DNA of 7,394 bases from a bacterium. Lineage in GTDB: Bacteria > Planctomycetota > JACOTG01 > JAUIME01. How positions within the stretch are numbered: position 1 is the first letter of the stretch; each line of letters opens with the position of its first letter. The position numbers and the translations under genes were made by a program. Under the pieces are notes generated by a model. That model saw nothing but the letters and a program-made list of their open reading frames with translations. It was not told the origin of the DNA and did no database searches. Of the stretch, positions 6,246-7,394 are shown piece after piece. The DNA lies in contig JAUIME010000243.1 in the NCBI GenBank assembly GCA_030433195.1, forward strand, positions 1-7,394. Reading direction: 5' to 3'.

Positions 6246-7394
6246 GCCCTCGTCCTCGTCGAAACGCTGACCGGCTCGCCGATACGCGAAGCCCCGTCCG
6301 CGTCGTGCTTCGAAGAGCGCACCTCCCCGGTCAGGAACGGCTCCCGTCCGCGATGGTCGACTCCGGTGATGCGTACGAAAACCCAATCGTTCTCGGCCGC
6401 CGCTTCGGGATCGATCCCGACACGCGCGTACGATCCCGTGAGCCCCTTGCGCAGCCCATCTCGATCGACGGTCTCGAACAAGACCCGTTCGGTTCGGCCC
6501 ACGAGACCCGCCAGAAACGCGTCCCGCTTGGCAGCGGCAACCGTGCGCAGTCGCTCGGCTCGTTCCTTGATGGTTCGCGAATGGACCTTGTCGCCGAGCC
6601 GGTCGGCCACCGTCTTCGGTCGGTCCGAATACGGGAAGACGTGGACGTACGCGAACGGCAGCGCCTCGACCGCACGCAGCGTCGCCTCGAAGGCCGCATC
6701 CGTCTCGCCCGGAAAGCCGACGACCACGTCGGTCCCGAGCCCGAGGTGCGGGACGCGAGCCACCGCACGCTCGACGAACGAGGCGTAGTCCGCGAACGTG
6801 TACACGCGCCGCATCCGCTCGAGAATCGCGTCGTCGGCTGACTGCAGCGGCAGATGAAGATGTCGACACGCCTGCGGCGACTCGGCCATCCATGCGAGGA
6901 GATCGTCCGGCACCGTCGTCGGCTCGATCGACGAAACGCGCACGCGGATCCCCTCGTCGATCCCGGCGAGCTCACGCGCGACGTCGGCGACGGTGGATTC
7001 CTCGAACGCATACGTCCCGACGTTGACGCCCGTCACGACGAGCTCGCGATGCCCGCGCCGGACCAACTCGGCCCCTTCGGCGAGGATGTCCCCGAATCGT
7101 CTCGAACGCGCCTTCCCGCGCACGCGCGGCAGAATGCAGAACGCGCAGCAGAAGTCGCAACCGTCTTGGATCTTCACGTTCGCGCGCGTCGTGTGCGGGT
7201 AGTGCCCCGCCCCCGCGTAGTCGAACGCGCCGTTGTCGGGGCGCGACGCGACTTCAACGCGCGGCACCGATGCCGATGCGGCGGCGTCGACATCGAGATG
7301 CGGAGCTTCACACGCCGCGCGTTCGGCTTCGGCCACCAACTCGGCGAGCCGGTACTTGCGATCGGTCCCCACCACGAGGTCGACTCCCGGAATC
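6242..7394 (-). CDS. mtaB: tRNA threonylcarbamoyladenosine methylthiotransferase MtaB (N-terminus beyond window)
   Basis: This is the second radical SAM methylthiotransferase, which converts t6A37 to ms2t6A in tRNAs reading ANN codons. About 383 residues are visible; the frame runs through the right edge, so perhaps 100 N-terminal residues, with the auxiliary-cluster cysteines, are outside. The first visible residues, IPGVDLVVGTDRK, match the end of the UPF0004 domain. The radical SAM motif is KIQDGCDFCCAFCILPRVRG (CxxxCxxC with one extra Cys). VRVSSIEP, CRHLHLPLQSADD and VVGFPGETDAAF follow in the usual order, and a C-terminal stretch beginning RTERVLFETVDRDG resembles the TRAM domain. KIQDGC and SSIEP favour MtaB over MiaB or the ribosomal S12 enzyme RimO. 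LPLQSADD replaces the common LPLQSGDD, a minor change. The gene is directly coupled to miaB downstream by ATGA. Confidence 0.9.
   Translation of the reverse strand, partial: IPGVDLVVGTDRKYRLAELVAEAERAACEAPHLDVDAAASASVPRVEVASRPDNGAFDYAGAGHYPHTTRANVKIQDGCDFCCAFCILPRVRGKARSRRFGDILAEGAELVRRGHRELVVTGVNVGTYAFEESTVADVARELAGIDEGIRVRVSSIEPTTVPDDLLAWMAESPQACRHLHLPLQSADDAILERMRRVYTFADYASFVERAVARVPHLGLGTDVVVGFPGETDAAFEATLRAVEALPFAYVHVFPYSDRPKTVADRLGDKVHSRTIKERAERLRTVAAAKRDAFLAGLVGRTERVLFETVDRDGLRKGLTGSYARVGIDPEAAAENDWVFVRITGVDHRGREPFLTGEVRSSKHDADGASRIGEPVSVSTRTRA
6246..6257 (-). promoter_or_regulatory. Ribosome binding site and ATGA overlap of miaB
   Basis: Minus-strand GAGG (6257-6254) lies 8 bases upstream of the ATG at 6245, inside the end of the preceding gene. 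The TGA stop of that gene (6244-6242) shares bases with the start as ATGA, a typical sign of translational coupling. Confidence 0.6.

Larger units (their letters stand above)
1123..7394 (-). other. Five-gene overlapping operon (mtaB, miaB, sulfotransferase-like, GT4-GT2 fusion, aminotransferase)
   Basis: All four junctions overlap: ATGA at 6245-6242, ATGGCTGA at 4888-4881, GTGA at 4163-4160 and ATGA at 2043-2040. There is no room for a promoter between genes except inside coding sequence, so a single transcript with coupled translation is the natural reading. Its promoter and any earlier genes lie beyond the right edge. Confidence 0.8.

Noticed and set aside
2075..6266. Exact 13-base repeat CCTCGTCGAAACG at 2075-2087 and 6254-6266, both upstream of a start
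   Set aside because: A 13-base match is near chance expectation in a GC-biased window of this size, and both copies are in coding sequence. Only the shared GAGG spacing is worth keeping.
6246..6893. Upstream extension of miaB to a 670-residue protein
   Set aside because: The extra 216 residues are an out-of-frame reading of mtaB and have no UPF0004 or radical SAM content. The ATG at 6245 gives normal MiaB length.

Overview
The window is high-GC DNA (about 63-70% GC on the lines I sampled between positions 3000 and 5100). It is densely coded, and every gene I can support lies on the minus strand, so the genes read from position 7394 down to 1. The GC level, a secreted parallel beta-helix protein and tightly overlapping genes fit a Gram-negative bacterium from a lineage such as Planctomycetota or Myxococcota. 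That placement is an impression, not a result. I see no rRNA, tRNA, CRISPR, insertion sequence or plasmid function.

In transcription order: (1) 7394-6242, a tRNA methylthiotransferase of the MtaB/YqeV type, cut by the window edge at its N-terminus; (2) 6245-4881, MiaB, complete; (3) 4888-4160, a small sulfotransferase-like P-loop protein; (4) 4163-2040, a 707-residue protein fusing a GT4-type glycosyltransferase to a GT2-like (GT-A) glycosyltransferase; (5) 2043-1123, a class IV PLP aminotransferase resembling branched-chain aminotransferases. Each stop codon overlaps the next start (ATGA, ATGGCTGA, GTGA, ATGA). The five genes therefore look like one translationally coupled operon. After a 200-base gap with a weak terminator-like hairpin and a candidate promoter comes (6) 922-1, a secreted beta-helix protein. 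It starts inside the window and runs off the left edge, and its GC is visibly lower.

The most interesting point is the pairing of genes 3 and 5. From memory, plants carry a single protein with an N-terminal sulfotransferase-like domain and a C-terminal class IV aminotransferase domain, and both halves match these two genes motif by motif. Here the two halves are separate genes in one coupled operon, with a double glycosyltransferase between them. This points to a functional partnership of unknown chemistry, possibly linked to a sugar-containing product. The two methylthiotransferases at the head modify A37 of different tRNAs and may share the transcript without sharing the pathway.
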